64,000 bases of DNA from positions 1 through 64,000 of IMG/VR virus record IMGVR_UViG_3300036715_002961, one strand, 5' to 3'. Of this stretch, positions 63,848 through 64,000 are shown piece after piece. The translations under genes and the position numbers were made by a program. Within the stretch, counting starts at the first letter, position 1; every line of letters starts with the position of its first letter. Below the pieces are notes generated by a model. It saw only the letters and a list, made by a program, of their open reading frames with translations. It ran no database searches and was not told the DNA's origin. Origin of the DNA: a virus.

Positions 63848-64000
63848 CTAGCGCGAGGCCTCCCATTCTTCGTGAAGAACCCGCTCGCGAGCATCGCGGG
63901 CCTCGGCCGCGCGGGCCCATTTCGCGTTTGCACTGGTCACGCGGGCGCGAGACGAGCCAGGGGGGAGCTGGGATCGGCGGTAGGAGGCGCGGGCGGCGGC
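63848..64000 (-). CDS. Partial gene at right edge
   Basis: The last 50 codons and TAG stop of a gene entering from the right. The peptide is Ala/Arg-rich and helical (SANAKWARAAEARDARERVL, ends HEEWEASR). Too short to identify. Confidence 0.55.
   Translation of the reverse strand, partial: AAARASYRRSQLPPGSSRARVTSANAKWARAAEARDARERVLHEEWEASR

Noticed and set aside
1-64000. CRISPR array, transposase/IS element or integrase
   Set aside because: I saw no regularly spaced repeats, no terminal inverted repeats flanking a transposase, and no recombinase motifs anywhere in the window.

Overview
The window is one continuous stretch of a dsDNA phage genome with a contractile tail (myovirus architecture). 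Every gene I can support lies on the minus strand, so transcription runs from 64,000 towards 1. Genes are packed with 1-4 nt ATGA/GTGA/TTGA/TGATG overlaps, base composition is GC-rich, and third-position GC bias produces many long but empty shadow frames. The host cannot be named. A high-GC Gram-negative host fits the lipoprotein signals, the proteobacterial-type tmRNA tag and the base composition.

Layout in transcription order. (1) 64.0-61.3 kb: small early-type genes, three of them behind near-identical copies of one promoter. (2) 61.3-57.1 kb: putative small terminase, a membrane-anchored coiled coil, large terminase and small genes. (3) 56.9-52.6 kb: a cassette with three ParB-fold proteins, a TET/JBP-type 2-oxoglutarate dioxygenase, a PIG-L-type deacetylase and a TET-associated-type glycosyltransferase. 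Five of these genes are joined by four consecutive 4-nt overlaps, and together they look like a DNA-base hypermodification pathway. (4) 52.6-41.3 kb: papain-like protease, Cys-rich lipoprotein, a run of fibre/virion proteins, GH25 muramidase, a transglycosylase-like exported enzyme and an SGNH esterase lipoprotein. (5) 41.3-31.4 kb: portal, gp7/F-like minor head protein, scaffold, N4-gp56-type major capsid protein and neck proteins. (6) 31.3-13.7 kb: sheath, tube, frameshifted tail-assembly chaperones, tape measure, LysM protein, hub, gpV, gpW/gp25, gpJ, a gpI-position protein and a fibre. A UvrD helicase with its own promoter and terminator is nested in this operon. (7) 13.7-12.9 kb: small membrane proteins, then about 500 bp of control DNA (12.4-12.9 kb). 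(8) 12.4-0 kb: replication module with UvsW-like helicase, DnaB-like helicase, primase, ThyX, HTH protein, sigma-like protein, family B DNA polymerase, a phage-encoded tmRNA (tag ANDNDLVQTIAA), and probable recombination/ssDNA-binding genes.

The most unusual features are: a dispersed palindrome with core GAACCCGGGTTC (13 perfect cores, 2 variants) at gene ends, in gaps and inside coding linkers; the coupled ParB-ParB-TET-deacetylase-glycosyltransferase chain; the tmRNA whose terminal A is the A of the next gene's ATG; a 3.9-kb stop-free frame spanning three genes; a 12-of-13-pair anti-Shine-Dalgarno element in the tail-chaperone leader; and a duplicated domain in an oversized sheath. Coordinates, overlaps and hairpins were read directly from the sequence. 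Functions rest on motif recognition without database searches.
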